This document shows, piece after piece, positions 7,496-17,050 of a stretch of 50,751 nucleotides of DNA (position 1 is the first letter of the stretch; every line of letters begins with the position of its first letter). The stretch is taken from contig NZ_JABKCA010000038.1 in the NCBI RefSeq assembly GCF_013166655.1, positions 1-50,751 of the forward strand, written 5' to 3'. The DNA comes from Lentimicrobium sp. L6 (GTDB taxonomy: Bacteria; Bacteroidota; Bacteroidia; Bacteroidales; UBA12170). The position numbers were made by a program, and so were the translations under genes. The notes under the pieces were generated by a model. It did not search any database. It was not told where the DNA came from and saw only the letters and a program-made list of their open reading frames with translations.

Positions 7496-9367
7496 TTAGT
7501 AGGAAAGAATATTATTCACATAATAGGCTTCAGGTGTATTGGTATCCAAAACTATTTCTGCAATTTCACCTTTTGGGACTAATATTTGACAGGATTTAAT
7601 TCCAGATTTCCAGATATCCATCCTCTTGTTCACAGAAAAAGATTCCCCATTTTTATAATTTACCAACATGTGCACAGGTATTGGAAAAGAACCAAGGTTT
7701 TCTACATTGATTGTTATTTCATCTGTCCCATAATCAATCCTTCCTATTCCGATATCAGCATATCCTAGATCAAAAAACCAAGGCTCCCAAAACCAGCCCA
7801 AATCCTCATTAGCTACTTTATTGAAGGCATAAAACATATCATATGGAATTGGGTGTTTGTCTTTCCATTGTTCGGTGAACTCTCTAATGGCCTGATAAAA
7901 TTTATCTTTTCCCATATAATCAAATAACAAACTGAAAGCTGTTATTGGACGAACATAGGTCATGAATCCAGAAGTAAAATCTCCAGCACTATGGGTTCCT
8001 GTCATAAGTGGAATATCTATGGCTAGTTTGGCCGATTCTGCATGATACTTTTTATTGACTAATGGGAATATTGATGCTTCATCAGATTCCATGAATTCTA
8101 CTAATGCTGAAATTCCAATGATAGAAACCAAGCCTTCATCCATCCAGCCATATTCCTGCTCATTGGTGCCAACATAAAAAGGGAAATAGGTATGGGCAAT
8201 TTCATGTGTGGTGGTAAACAAGGTACTAAACTCATCTTCTTCTCGATCGTTAATCATAGCGGGGAATTCCATTCCTTTTGCTTCTCCGTTAAAGGCAGTG
8301 AATAGTGGGTATGGATAAAGAATGGCAGGCACAATATTTGAATAATATTCAATGGATTTTTTACTGATTTCAGTCACCTTTCGAAAATTTTCAGAATTCT
8401 TATTATAAACCGAATTTACCAATACTCTACTATCTCCAACTTTTGCACTTGTCGCATCCCATAAATACTTATTACTCACGATAAATGCAAAATCAGGCAA
8501 ATTACTGGCCTTAAATCTCCAAATATGTTTTTTACCCGCTAATGTAATTTTATTTTCATCTCTATCATTTTCATCGATAATATGAATGACTTCATCTGAT
8601 TTGGAAGCCTCCTCTATTCTCTGAATATATTTATCACGAAATATTTCTTTGGTGTTTTGCAATACACCCGATGACCACACATTATATTCTGCCGGAACAG
8701 TTATCTCCACATCAAAACCACCATAATCACTGTAAAACTCAGCATTTCCAGTATGTCCAAAAGTATTCCAACCCACAATGTCGTCATATACACTCATTTT
8801 TGGATACCAATACCCCACGCAAAAGCTGCTTTCATCATAAGTTCCAATTCTACGCATGGCAGAAAGCGGCATCAATTGTTGCCATTCAACTTCAATTTTA
8901 GTTTCCGAAGCAGGATGAACTTTATCTGGAACTGGAAAAACCAATATGGTGGAATAATAGGTCATAGATTCCAGTTCTATTTCCATCCCATTAACTTTTA
9001 TGCTTTTAATTTGAACTCCATCGTGAATACTATTGGCATCCAAATAAGAATCTCTAGCTTCTCCTTTCTTATATAAATTTTGGAACAAATTCATATAAAT
9101 CCATGATAAGGTATCTGGGCTATTATTATAATATCTAATGATTTCGCTACCAACTAATAATTTGGTGTCGGGAAAAAATTCTGCCTTAATTACATAATCG
9201 GTTTTGTTTTGGAAATAGTTTTTCCCAGCCCTTCCTTCATGTGTCCTTGTTTCATTCTCATAAGCTTGTTTATACTCCCTAGGCATATATAACTCATTGG
9301 TTTTTTGCGCCAAAACAGGCCCTATGCATAATGCAAGAACGACCATCATTAAAAATCTCACTTTCAT
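7496..9367 (-). CDS. M1 family zinc metallopeptidase, exported
   Basis: Gluzincin of the M1 (aminopeptidase N) family, 623 residues, with a signal peptide ending VLAQ. The zinc motif is HEIAH with His388 and His392, and the third ligand lies in WMDEG about 20 residues on. The substrate-side motif is GMEFPAMI in place of GAMEN, as in many Bacteroidota M1 proteins. Residues about 50-250 look like the N-terminal saddle domain. A short C-terminal beta domain follows the catalytic part, so it lacks the long helical C-domain of PepN. It probably trims peptides in the periplasm. It stands alone, with gaps on both sides. Confidence 0.92.
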   Translation of the reverse strand: MKVRFLMMVVLALCIGPVLAQKTNELYMPREYKQAYENETRTHEGRAGKNYFQNKTDYVIKAEFFPDTKLLVGSEIIRYYNNSPDTLSWIYMNLFQNLYKKGEARDSYLDANSIHDGVQIKSIKVNGMEIELESMTYYSTILVFPVPDKVHPASETKIEVEWQQLMPLSAMRRIGTYDESSFCVGYWYPKMSVYDDIVGWNTFGHTGNAEFYSDYGGFDVEITVPAEYNVWSSGVLQNTKEIFRDKYIQRIEEASKSDEVIHIIDENDRDENKITLAGKKHIWRFKASNLPDFAFIVSNKYLWDATSAKVGDSRVLVNSVYNKNSENFRKVTEISKKSIEYYSNIVPAILYPYPLFTAFNGEAKGMEFPAMINDREEDEFSTLFTTTHEIAHTYFPFYVGTNEQEYGWMDEGLVSIIGISALVEFMESDEASIFPLVNKKYHAESAKLAIDIPLMTGTHSAGDFTSGFMTYVRPITAFSLLFDYMGKDKFYQAIREFTEQWKDKHPIPYDMFYAFNKVANEDLGWFWEPWFFDLGYADIGIGRIDYGTDEITINVENLGSFPIPVHMLVNYKNGESFSVNKRMDIWKSGIKSCQILVPKGEIAEIVLDTNTPEAYYVNNILSY

Positions 9368-9545
9368 CTTTTATCATTTACATCCACTTACAGGACTATT
9401 CCATAAAAAATAGTTACAGTTTTTAGATTAATTGTGTCTGAAAATTGATATTTGTGTGCTTGGCTTGATCTGTACCAGATTTGTTATATGCTATATTATT
9501 TCCTAAAATCCCCTCCATAGAAATAAGAATATCCCAAAGTATAGA

Positions 9546-10127
9546 TCACGAAAACGCCTTAGGCAAAAGATGCTCCCCAGCCTTTTCAGCAACTTCTCTT
9601 ACTCGTTTTTCTCTGGTTTCAGCTCGTTTAGCCATCACTATCCATGCCAATAATCCTTTGCGCACGGATTTACTCAAGCTCAGAAAGAAATCTTTGGAGG
9701 ATGGATATATTTTAAAAGACTCCTCTAAATCATTGGGGATGATAAGTTTTTCCACATCATCTAAAAGGACCCAATTTCCGTTTTGTTTTGCCTTTTCAAT
9801 AATTTCTAATCCGGCAGGGAATATCAAATCTTGTTGCGATAAGTGGGCTACTTTATCCTTATTGATTTTTGACCAGATGCTATTGGCTTTTCTTTTGCCA
9901 TAATACTGCATATACCTCTCCGAATCGATGGACTTTTTTACACTATCAATCCAGCCAAAACACAAGGCTTCGTCAACGGCATCACTCCAAGAAATGGTTG
10001 GCGTTTTTGAGCTTTTCTTGAATACGATCAGCCACACAGCATCCTCAATTAAATGATTTCGTTCTAGCCATTTTCTCCATTCTTGTTTATTGGTAGGGCA
10101 GATGCTTTTTAATTCGGATTTGCTCAT
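9546..10127 (-). CDS. YdeI/OmpD-associated family protein
   Basis: A 193-residue cytoplasmic protein that fits the YdeI/OmpD-associated family. The N-terminal half contains ERNHLIEDAVWLIVFKK and DEALCFGWIDS, which are family hallmarks. The C-terminal half (KSVRKGLLAWIVMAKRAETR) matches the bacteriocin-protection/OmdA helical region. Members are linked to envelope stress and antimicrobial peptide tolerance in some bacteria, but the biochemical role is unsettled. It lies 29 bases downstream of the pseudouridine synthase gene's ATG-side region boundary on the opposite flank, with all neighbours on the minus strand. Confidence 0.85.
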   Translation of the reverse strand: MSKSELKSICPTNKQEWRKWLERNHLIEDAVWLIVFKKSSKTPTISWSDAVDEALCFGWIDSVKKSIDSERYMQYYGKRKANSIWSKINKDKVAHLSQQDLIFPAGLEIIEKAKQNGNWVLLDDVEKLIIPNDLEESFKIYPSSKDFFLSLSKSVRKGLLAWIVMAKRAETREKRVREVAEKAGEHLLPKAFS

Positions 10128-10156
10128 CAGGTTTAATGGCTTTATAATTTAGTTTA

Positions 10157-10870
10157 TCAAGCTTTATAATTGACCAGCGTTTTAAAATACTGAGGAATCT
10201 CTGTATCAAAAGTCATTTCTTCGTTGGTCAGAGGGTGAAACAAAGTCAATGAAGCAGCATGAAGCGTCAATCTTTTAATGCCTTTATCTATCCTTCCGTA
10301 TACTTTATCACCTAGCACAGGATGTTCCTTTTCTGCTAAGTGAACACGAATTTGATTTTTCCTCCCTGTAAATAGCTGTATTTCGAGCAAACTATATTTA
10401 CCCGATTCCTTAAGCACTTTATAGCCAGTTTTGGCTAGTTTACCTTTAGCAGGGTCTTTTACAGAATACACTATATACACCTTGTTTTCTGCAAGATAAG
10501 AGATCATCTCGCCTTCTCTATCATCTAGCTGACCATGTACCACCGCAAAATAGGTTTTGCTAAAAGTAGCCCATTCGTCTTGTAAATAGCGTTTCACTTT
10601 TTCGCTTTTGGCAAAAACCAAAATTCCAGAGGTGTCTCTGTCCAATCGATGCACTATAAATACTCTGTTCTTGGATCTTGCATTTCCCTTTTTCACGTAA
10701 TCATTCAGAATAAAATGGGCTGTTTTATCTTTTTCCTTATCAGTACTCACCGCTAACAAGCCACTTTCTTTATTCACCACGATAATATCCTGATCTTCGT
10801 AAAGAATGACCATTCCCTTAGGTGCATGTTTTTTAGAGGGCTTACTAAATATGATTCTTTTTTTCTGCAA
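10157..10870 (-). CDS. RluA-family pseudouridine synthase
   Basis: Converts uridine to pseudouridine in rRNA or tRNA. The catalytic motif HRLDRDTSGILVFAKS carries the essential Asp (the D after HRL). GRKNQIRVHLAEKEHPVLGDKVYG is the second conserved block. It lacks an N-terminal S4 domain, as in short RluA/TruC-like members, so the target position cannot be assigned. The start at 10870 is TTG and is favoured because the PKG...ILYEDQD lead-in is typical of homologues; an ATG at 10813 would give a 218-residue form. It is followed, 29 bases on, by the YdeI-like gene in the same direction. Confidence 0.9.
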   Translation of the reverse strand: MQKKRIIFSKPSKKHAPKGMVILYEDQDIIVVNKESGLLAVSTDKEKDKTAHFILNDYVKKGNARSKNRVFIVHRLDRDTSGILVFAKSEKVKRYLQDEWATFSKTYFAVVHGQLDDREGEMISYLAENKVYIVYSVKDPAKGKLAKTGYKVLKESGKYSLLEIQLFTGRKNQIRVHLAEKEHPVLGDKVYGRIDKGIKRLTLHAASLTLFHPLTNEEMTFDTEIPQYFKTLVNYKA

Positions 10871-11120
10871 TATTATGATTATTAAGAGGTTATTAAATGG
10901 TTCATACCGATAAGATATTTCTCGATCGTGAAGCCAAAAGTATGGAAAGAAATTATAAAGGGAGCAATTATCTTAATTTATTTAGTGAAGGATTTCGAGA
11001 GGAATGAAAAATGACTTTCTGTATATCTCAAATAGCTGAATCAGGTATTTCCATTTGTTTTATCATAAATGACCTGCTACTTATAATATATCTTTTTCAA
11101 TATTTGCTTCACCATATTTT

Positions 11121-11657
11121 CTATTTCATTTGGCAACCTAGGATCATATTGAGAGGAATCATTATGGTATTACTCTTTAATTGGGCATTTCTAAAATAAT
11201 GAGGAGGATAAGCGGCAAGATGATGACCTTCTAAAAATATCATTATAGCATATTTGCTTTCCCAAATTATTTCCTGTTTCATAAAAATATTTTGTGCCGA
11301 AATATTATTCAAATATTTTGGGGAGGCTTCTAATTTTTCAAATAAATCAGACAAACCTAAAGCATCTGGTTTTAGAGTAATATTCTTAAATACATACTTC
11401 CTATCCAATATATCTTTGCTAACACTATCTATTAAGTTTTCATTTAATATGGATAGCTCAATATCCATAAATACCTCTTCATTGTCATGAGCAAAAACCT
11501 GCACATAAGGCATGTTCATGATTAAGGTATCCACCTTCTGTTTATCCTTCTTGAAAATCTTATCGTATTTAATGGGTGTGAAACTCATTAAAAATAAGGT
11601 GAGTATTCCTAGTAGGAGTATTTTTGAAATTCGGGAAATGGCTTTTTTTATCTGCAT
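11121..11657 (-). CDS. hypothetical exported or anchored protein
   Basis: A 178-residue protein of no family I recognise. Residues about 10-28 (ISKILLLGILTLFLMSF) form a signal peptide or membrane anchor after a basic N-terminus; there is no lipobox. The rest is a mixed alpha/beta soluble part with no Cys cluster or enzyme motif. It is isolated: about 250 bases from the pseudouridine synthase start and 311 bases from the next gene. Confidence 0.6.
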   Translation of the reverse strand: MQIKKAISRISKILLLGILTLFLMSFTPIKYDKIFKKDKQKVDTLIMNMPYVQVFAHDNEEVFMDIELSILNENLIDSVSKDILDRKYVFKNITLKPDALGLSDLFEKLEASPKYLNNISAQNIFMKQEIIWESKYAIMIFLEGHHLAAYPPHYFRNAQLKSNTIMIPLNMILGCQMK

Positions 11658-11968
11658 TTGTTTTTCTAAATATGAATAAGGAAGATAGTGTTTTAATGTT
11701 TTTCATTTGCTATGTGGGGAAATTACTAACGTGTTGGCATATATTTACGTGGCGGATTTGTCTGCTGTAATTTTTCTGTCCACGAATATACTATATTATC
11801 TGCCATAATCATAAAAAGTTGCGACTGAAATCGCCATGAAATATGATGCCTTGTTGGCAAACTGGGCGTTATTGATTCACATTATGCTGATAGCTTTGGA
11901 ACAACCAAGCTCTACCCGAATTTTACTCGGGATGTGCTTGGTTGTGAAGGGTGGATAATTCGTTTGTA
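11658..11968. other. intergenic region with a long hairpin
   Basis: No gene seen. It contains the hairpin at 11901-11945 (listed separately) and a GCCTTGTTGGCAAACT motif (11848-11863). A similar motif, GCCTTGTTGCCAACTT, lies beyond the other end of the two T9SS genes (16557-16572). Confidence 0.5.
11901..11945. repeat. hairpin downstream of the caspase-like gene
   Basis: Outer arms ACAACCAAGC (11901-11910) and GCTTGGTTGT (11936-11945) are perfectly complementary. An inner CCCGA/TCGGG pair (11915-11919 with 11927-11931) extends the stem. It sits 24 bases beyond the stop of the caspase-like gene and could end its mRNA, although no T-run follows. Confidence 0.6.
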
Positions 11969-14839
11969 TTATCTCATAATCGTCATCTTTTTAGAATCTG
12001 TTATTTGTCCGTTAATACTTATTGAATAAAGATATATTCCATTTTTCAAACCATTTGCATCAAAATCAATATAATGAATGCCTTTAGTTTTTGTTCCCTC
12101 TATGTATGTCTTTATTAATTGTCCAGTATAATTGTAAATACTTATCTGCACATTTGATTCCTCCTCCATTTTATAGTAAATCTGAGTAGTACCATTAAAA
12201 GGATTCGGATTATTTTGCAATAGCCCTCCTGCTTCTAAGACATCAATATTTCCTTTTAAGGTAGTGCTCATTTTCTCTTCAGGAATTAATGATAAAAGAA
12301 AGTCTCTATGTTCAAAAAAATGATTTTTTGATTCTGGTTTAAACTCTACTAACTTACCGGAATAGTTAGATTTATCACCTTCATTTTCCATCAAAAAGTA
12401 AACATAACCCAAATCGATTATTGCAAATATACTGTCTTCTATTGTTTCTGGATTAATGATAGTTGCCTCAAAAAAGTTAATTGCTTCTTGATAATTACCT
12501 AATTTTATTTCGCAAACATTTACAAGACGAGTTGCCAAATTTGCAAGAGTTGTATCAAGTACAATACTATCGGTTGTTAGAAAATATTCTTTCAATAACG
12601 AGTAATCGTTAGTAGAAAACTTTTCTATATTAATTAATTCTTTCATAGCAGACTCGGCATATTTTGTTTTGGGGTACTGCTCAATTAGCAATTGAAATGT
12701 AGCTTTTGAATTTGAGTATTGCTGATCGTCAAATTGTTCTTTTCCATCAAAATACATTTGCTCGGCTAATCCTATTGGAATTGGAGAACCATTAGGGCAC
12801 CAAGTTGGACTATATGTAAAATACTCATATGGATATAAATCTTCACTAGCTACAAAATTATTATTTGCTGTCCAGCAGTTATATCGTATATCTTTTTGAT
12901 TTATTTTACCTCCTGTAGGATAGGCGAAATATAATAACGGATCGCTTGGATTACCAATATTATAGTCGTCAATAATAGCGTTATACCGAAAATACCATGG
13001 GAAACTGTATTTTGAGATATACAGCTCATAGCTGGTATTATTTGTTATATAATTCATTTCGTTATACGAAGTAGCATTATAAGCACCATACATTGCTACG
13101 TTACATTTATTATTTAAACGAATGCCATATGCATTATTGTGAATATGATTCATTGAAATGGACACCTTTGAATCGTAAGCAGTAATACCAGTTAAATTAG
13201 AATTGAATATTTCATTGTTATGAATATGATGGTAGTTCGCCATATTTCCATCGCCCGACTGCCATAGCTGAATACCATTATAAAAACCATTCATGGTATT
13301 GTTTTCTATACGATAATTATCGTAGTTGCAAAGATCTATGGCGGCCATAGTAATATCTGTTGTGAAATTACAATTAGCTACTATTGCAGTTTTGTCATTT
13401 TCATCGGTATTTTCAATATAAAGCCAAGTACGGCTAAAATCAGAATTTGTATAAGTTACTGTACCTCTATGAGAACGTATAATATAGCAGTCATCAAAAT
13501 TACAATCATTAACAATAAGATTATCGCCATAATTATGCATGCGAGCTTTTGTAAAAATAGTTTGATTAAGTGTAGTGCTTGCATTTTGATTGTTGATATG
13601 TAAACCGCCAAAATATCCTGAATTACCCGATCGGTTAAAATTGACATTATTTCCTATTTGAATATTGCCTTCTACGATGATTTTGTTAGATGAATTTCCA
13701 CTTATGCTTACGTTGTCTTCTATAATTAAAGTTGCTCCAGCATCAACAATCAAATTAGCATTATTTAGTAGATAAACATCAGCATTGGAAAATAGTTGAA
13801 GTTGTTTACCGGGAAAGACATGTATATCTTTCGAAATTCCTATCAAACCCCGGTATGATTCATTATCTGTAATATCCACGTGGAGTAAGGTTGGGTATTC
13901 TAGTGAAGTATATTCTCCAATGTCACCCTCATCGGATAGTAAGGATTCTGCATCTGGATTATCTTCCTGATCATCTGCCCATTCCCATATTTCATATAAA
14001 CTAAGATAATTATCGTTATTTTCATCGGCATCAGTATAAGGAGTATCGTCATATTCAAGGTTGCCGGTTGGGGATGAACCATTAGCAACGGAAAAAACAT
14101 GAAAAAAAAACTCGCCATGGTGATATGGAATATTATTTATAATTTCATTTTCAATTTCCGGGGTATCATTTGCTCTCCAAGCACTTTCTTCTTCCTCACA
14201 AGCTGATTGGAAAAAGGTAGTAGGCCCTTCAAGTTCATCGGCAAAACCACCTGAATGACATTGCTCCATCCAAAATGCTTTCTTGTTAGCCTGTATTGGA
14301 TTTACAAGTGAAGCAAAGTCGTCGTCAGTAATGACACCATCAATAAGATGAAGCGTAGCATTACCATTTACAAGACCTCCGTGGTCAAATGTCCAAACTA
14401 AAAGAAAATCATCGGGTGTTATCTGGGGAAAATCACCTGTTCCATTAGCCAGACCATTGAAAACAGTGTTTACATTGGCTATGCTTGCAGAATAATCGGT
14501 TACGGTTTCAGTAGGATCAACTGGTTTGTATCTGGCAGCAATATTTGGATTAGTAACTGAGTAATCTTCTCCTCCAGCAAACAGTACAATAATATTCTCC
14601 TGTGAAAAACCTTTTTCCTGCAGCATTTCCCACATTAAATAGGTGTCGTTCCAAAATTCGTCGTAATCTTCAGGTTCATCCTTGTTAATACCTCCATTCC
14701 ATAAATCACTCTCAGGAATGGAATTTTGAGTGGCAGCATAATCACCGGTAATTAAGACAGCATACTTTTTCTGTGCATTTGCTAGATGGCTAATGCCGAA
14801 AGCCATAAATACTACAAATAAAATTTTTACTTTAATCAT
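11969..14839 (-). CDS. T9SS cargo: caspase-like peptidase, EF-hand, beta-helix, sorting domain
   Basis: Large secreted protein of 956 residues with a signal peptide ending ANAQ. Residues about 24-250 look like a clan CD (caspase/legumain-type) cysteine peptidase fold: a beta-strand with KKYAVLITGDYA, the catalytic His in FDHGG (His153) and the Cys in MEQCHSGGF (Cys194). Residues 272-283 (DENNDNYLSLYE) fit an EF-hand calcium loop. Then comes a right-handed beta-helix with N/I-rich repeats (about 330-660), a helical TPR-like part (about 690-850), and a type A T9SS sorting domain starting NNPNPFNG. Export across the outer membrane and sorting-domain removal by the T9SS sortase are expected. Peptidase activity and target are inferred. 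The 481-residue gene upstream shares the sorting domain. Confidence 0.85.
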   Translation of the reverse strand: MIKVKILFVVFMAFGISHLANAQKKYAVLITGDYAATQNSIPESDLWNGGINKDEPEDYDEFWNDTYLMWEMLQEKGFSQENIIVLFAGGEDYSVTNPNIAARYKPVDPTETVTDYSASIANVNTVFNGLANGTGDFPQITPDDFLLVWTFDHGGLVNGNATLHLIDGVITDDDFASLVNPIQANKKAFWMEQCHSGGFADELEGPTTFFQSACEEEESAWRANDTPEIENEIINNIPYHHGEFFFHVFSVANGSSPTGNLEYDDTPYTDADENNDNYLSLYEIWEWADDQEDNPDAESLLSDEGDIGEYTSLEYPTLLHVDITDNESYRGLIGISKDIHVFPGKQLQLFSNADVYLLNNANLIVDAGATLIIEDNVSISGNSSNKIIVEGNIQIGNNVNFNRSGNSGYFGGLHINNQNASTTLNQTIFTKARMHNYGDNLIVNDCNFDDCYIIRSHRGTVTYTNSDFSRTWLYIENTDENDKTAIVANCNFTTDITMAAIDLCNYDNYRIENNTMNGFYNGIQLWQSGDGNMANYHHIHNNEIFNSNLTGITAYDSKVSISMNHIHNNAYGIRLNNKCNVAMYGAYNATSYNEMNYITNNTSYELYISKYSFPWYFRYNAIIDDYNIGNPSDPLLYFAYPTGGKINQKDIRYNCWTANNNFVASEDLYPYEYFTYSPTWCPNGSPIPIGLAEQMYFDGKEQFDDQQYSNSKATFQLLIEQYPKTKYAESAMKELINIEKFSTNDYSLLKEYFLTTDSIVLDTTLANLATRLVNVCEIKLGNYQEAINFFEATIINPETIEDSIFAIIDLGYVYFLMENEGDKSNYSGKLVEFKPESKNHFFEHRDFLLSLIPEEKMSTTLKGNIDVLEAGGLLQNNPNPFNGTTQIYYKMEEESNVQISIYNYTGQLIKTYIEGTKTKGIHYIDFDANGLKNGIYLYSISINGQITDSKKMTIMR

Positions 14840-14945
14840 AATTTCTAAATTTGCGACTCAAACTGGTTGCTGGAGCAGTATGATTTTTTCTTTCGCGATG
14901 ATTAGTCATACTTGCTCCTTTTAGCCGGTTTTGTCAGTTAACTTT

Positions 14946-16391
14946 TTATTTTATTATTTCCACTAAACGTGTTATAAATTGCCTGCCAGTTTGCAGACGG
15001 ATTAGGTACAAGCCGCTTTTAACCTCCTTATTGTTTTTATCTGTACCCTTCCATATAATTTGATACTTGTTAGGCGTTTGTTTTTTTTCTAATAAAGTGT
15101 TTATTAATTTACCCTGTATATCATAGATTTTTATTGAAATGAGTTCTGTTTCTTTTATTGAATATGAAATTGTTGTATGAGCTTTTGTGGGATTGGGATA
15201 AATATTGTATAAATCAATGACTATGGGGCTATTTTCTACACTGGTTGTTATTTCGTGTTTTCTTATTACGATAGGTATGTCAGGGTTAGGGGAAGAGCTA
15301 TACGCTTTGGCACTTACAAGATATAAATAATTAGCTTTACTAATTAATTTATTACCATAATTTCCAAAATCACCTTCATCAATTATTTCTCCCACCCATT
15401 CATTATTCAGTAATTGATAATGAACCAATCGATATCCATCTTCAAATTCTTCGTTATCAATAATGTGGGTTTTGTTGTTTAAATCAACAATAATGGCTTG
15501 CTCGCTTGCATCTTCAGCTAATATTATCGGATTTGACCAATTAGTACCGTCAAATTTTGTAAAGAGCGTTCCGTTATCTGGAGGAATATTGTCATTTATC
15601 ATTTGTCTCCAAACAATTTGGGGGTTGTTATCATTATCAAGTGTGATATCATTTCCCGCCCAGGCATCATAATCATAACTTACTTGCAATAAATCCGACC
15701 ATGCATTATTCCAATATGTGCAATAAACTATCCTTTGATCATAAGCAGACTGACCCTCAAAATACCTATAACCGGAACAGTGTATCTTATTTGTATTGTC
15801 AACTACTGCTCTTTCCAAATAATAACTATCATTATTATTATATGGGATTTGTATTTCACCCCAAACACCATTTTCCAACACTCGGTAAAATGTAGTTCCA
15901 TTTTGGAAATCATGAAACCAGAAGCAGTATAGTTTATCGTTGTGGTCAATTACCAGTCGATTGTGCCTGGCTCCGGTCCAAGCAATTGAAACAGTATCAT
16001 AAGAACTCCACATATTGTCTTCATATTTCCTGTATACAATAAGTGTACCTCCTGGGTTGATTACATCATAATCGTAAGTTAAATGCAAATTGTTTTCTGA
16101 GTCGGCCACAATATGTGGGTTTTCCATCCAAAGACTAGTGTTTTGTGATACATTTTCTGGTGTGCTCCAAGTCTGTCCATCATCAGTAGATTTACTGTAA
16201 TATATATGCTTATAGTTTGATTCAACTTTATAACTCCATACGCAATGTATAATTCCTAAATTGTCAATACAAAAGTCGGAATTATTATTTACACCTTGCA
16301 AAGTGCTTATTTGTATTGGTTCTGTCCAGTTTTGTGCAATAGTATTTATTGTTAATGTACTTAATAATAATATGTATAGTATTTTTTTCAT
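14946..16391 (-). CDS. T9SS cargo with Asp-box (sialidase-like) propeller
   Basis: A 481-residue secreted protein with a signal peptide ending TIAQ. The body consists of repeated W-rich, D/N-rich strands like a six-bladed sialidase-type propeller, with at least one canonical Asp box (STDDGQTW). Catalytic Arg-triad residues of true sialidases were not identified, so a non-enzymatic or unknown glycan-related role is as likely. The C-terminus (IDLYNIYPNPTKAHTTISY ... GLYLIRLQTG) is a type A T9SS sorting domain. It lies 106 bases upstream of the caspase-like gene in the same direction; the two may form one secreted-protein unit. Confidence 0.85.
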   Translation of the reverse strand: MKKILYILLLSTLTINTIAQNWTEPIQISTLQGVNNNSDFCIDNLGIIHCVWSYKVESNYKHIYYSKSTDDGQTWSTPENVSQNTSLWMENPHIVADSENNLHLTYDYDVINPGGTLIVYRKYEDNMWSSYDTVSIAWTGARHNRLVIDHNDKLYCFWFHDFQNGTTFYRVLENGVWGEIQIPYNNNDSYYLERAVVDNTNKIHCSGYRYFEGQSAYDQRIVYCTYWNNAWSDLLQVSYDYDAWAGNDITLDNDNNPQIVWRQMINDNIPPDNGTLFTKFDGTNWSNPIILAEDASEQAIIVDLNNKTHIIDNEEFEDGYRLVHYQLLNNEWVGEIIDEGDFGNYGNKLISKANYLYLVSAKAYSSSPNPDIPIVIRKHEITTSVENSPIVIDLYNIYPNPTKAHTTISYSIKETELISIKIYDIQGKLINTLLEKKQTPNKYQIIWKGTDKNNKEVKSGLYLIRLQTGRQFITRLVEIIK

Positions 16392-16590
16392 TTTAATAAG
16401 TTTTAAAAAATATATCTATTATTGACATTTTAATATTCACTTTAGCCATTTCATTATTTATTTGGTGTCAGCCCTAATTTAAGCTCTTTTGGCTTTCTCT
16501 TTGTTTGTTTTGTGGTTTGAGAAAACCAAATGTGCTTAAATGTGCTGTGGGCTTTCGCCTTGTTGCCAACTTGTTTATATAAGTAAGTTT

Positions 16591-16630
16591 CTTCAGTATA
16601 CTTGCCGCCATATGAGTAGGTATACTGAAG
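16591..16630. repeat. 11-bp inverted repeat upstream of the aromatic operon
   Basis: CTTCAGTATAC (16591-16601) and GTATACTGAAG (16620-16630) are perfect inverted copies around an 18-base loop. They lie about 180 bases upstream of the first leader peptide, in the otherwise gene-free part 16392-16806. It could be an operator or simply a hairpin. The rest of that stretch shows only weak palindromes and no gene. Confidence 0.5.
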
Positions 16631-16806
16631 TTTGGTAAAATTAACCCAAATACCTATACCACCAAAAGGATGTACTTAAAAACTTTCAATTTATTCAAAT
16701 TATGATTGACATGTAATCTCTTAGAAATTAAAATTTTCACATTTCTAAAAAAAACCATCTCTCATTCCAAAAAAAAGTTCTTTATTTGCAATCAGAAACA
16801 AACAAC

Positions 16807-16860
16807 ATGATTTTAAACATTGCTACATATTTTTATTTCTTCTTTTATTGGACACAATAA
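16807..16860 (+). CDS. aromatic leader peptide 1 (attenuator)
   Basis: A 17-codon open frame, MILNIATYFYFFFYWTQ, ending in TAA. Eight consecutive codons (16828-16851) specify Tyr, Phe or Trp. It ends 36 bases before an intrinsic terminator (16897-16923) and lies upstream of pheA. This is the arrangement of a classical ribosome-mediated attenuator: shortage of charged tRNA-Phe/Tyr stalls the ribosome and prevents termination. Stalling should leave GGGG (16865-16868) free to pair with CCCC (16899-16902) in the terminator's left arm, with an optional ATA/TAT inner pairing; this antiterminator is weaker than that of the second unit. The peptide itself is probably not functional. Confidence 0.85.
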   Translation: MILNIATYFYFFFYWTQ

Positions 16861-16896
16861 GAGCGGGGAATTTATATGTAGTCATACAAAATATAG

Positions 16897-16923
16897 AGCC
16901 CCTTTTTGAAAGGGGCTTTTTTT
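16897..16923 (+). terminator. attenuator terminator 1
   Basis: The stem AGCCCCTTT/AAAGGGGCT (16897-16905 with 16909-16917) has a 3-base loop and is followed by seven T residues. It is placed between leader peptide 1 and leader peptide 2, on the sense strand of the aromatic operon. Confidence 0.92.
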
Positions 16924-16935
16924 ATGCAAAATATT

Positions 16936-17016
16936 ATGAATTTATATAGCAGCATTTTTTCTTATTTCTTTTTCTGGTATTTCTATTATGGAAACACCCG
17001 AGACTGTATTGTATAG
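16936..17016 (+). CDS. aromatic leader peptide 2 (attenuator)
   Basis: A 26-codon open frame ending in TAG; an in-frame ATG at 16924 would add four residues. It contains nine consecutive aromatic codons (16963-16989, YFFFWYFYY) plus earlier Tyr and Phe codons. Directly after them the message reads CCCGAGAC (16997-17004), which is the exact complement of the left arm of terminator 2. A ribosome stalled on the aromatic codons would leave it exposed, while one that reaches the stop codon would cover it. That is the geometry expected for attenuation by Phe/Tyr/Trp availability. It shares no long nucleotide identity with leader 1, so the two units may be an old duplication or may have arisen independently. 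Confidence 0.88.
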   Translation: MNLYSSIFSYFFFWYFYYGNTRDCIV

Positions 17017-17050
17017 AAAAAATGAATTATACAAATCAAAGCGTCTCGGG
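16997..17050 (+). promoter_or_regulatory. antiterminator of attenuator 2
   Basis: CCCGAGAC (16997-17004) pairs over 8 uninterrupted bases with GTCTCGGG (17043-17050). The second segment is also the left arm of terminator 2, so the two structures exclude each other. Confidence 0.8.

Noticed and set aside
14946-16391. True sialidase
   Set aside because: Only an Asp box and propeller-like repeats are visible; the Arg triad and catalytic Tyr/Asp could not be located.
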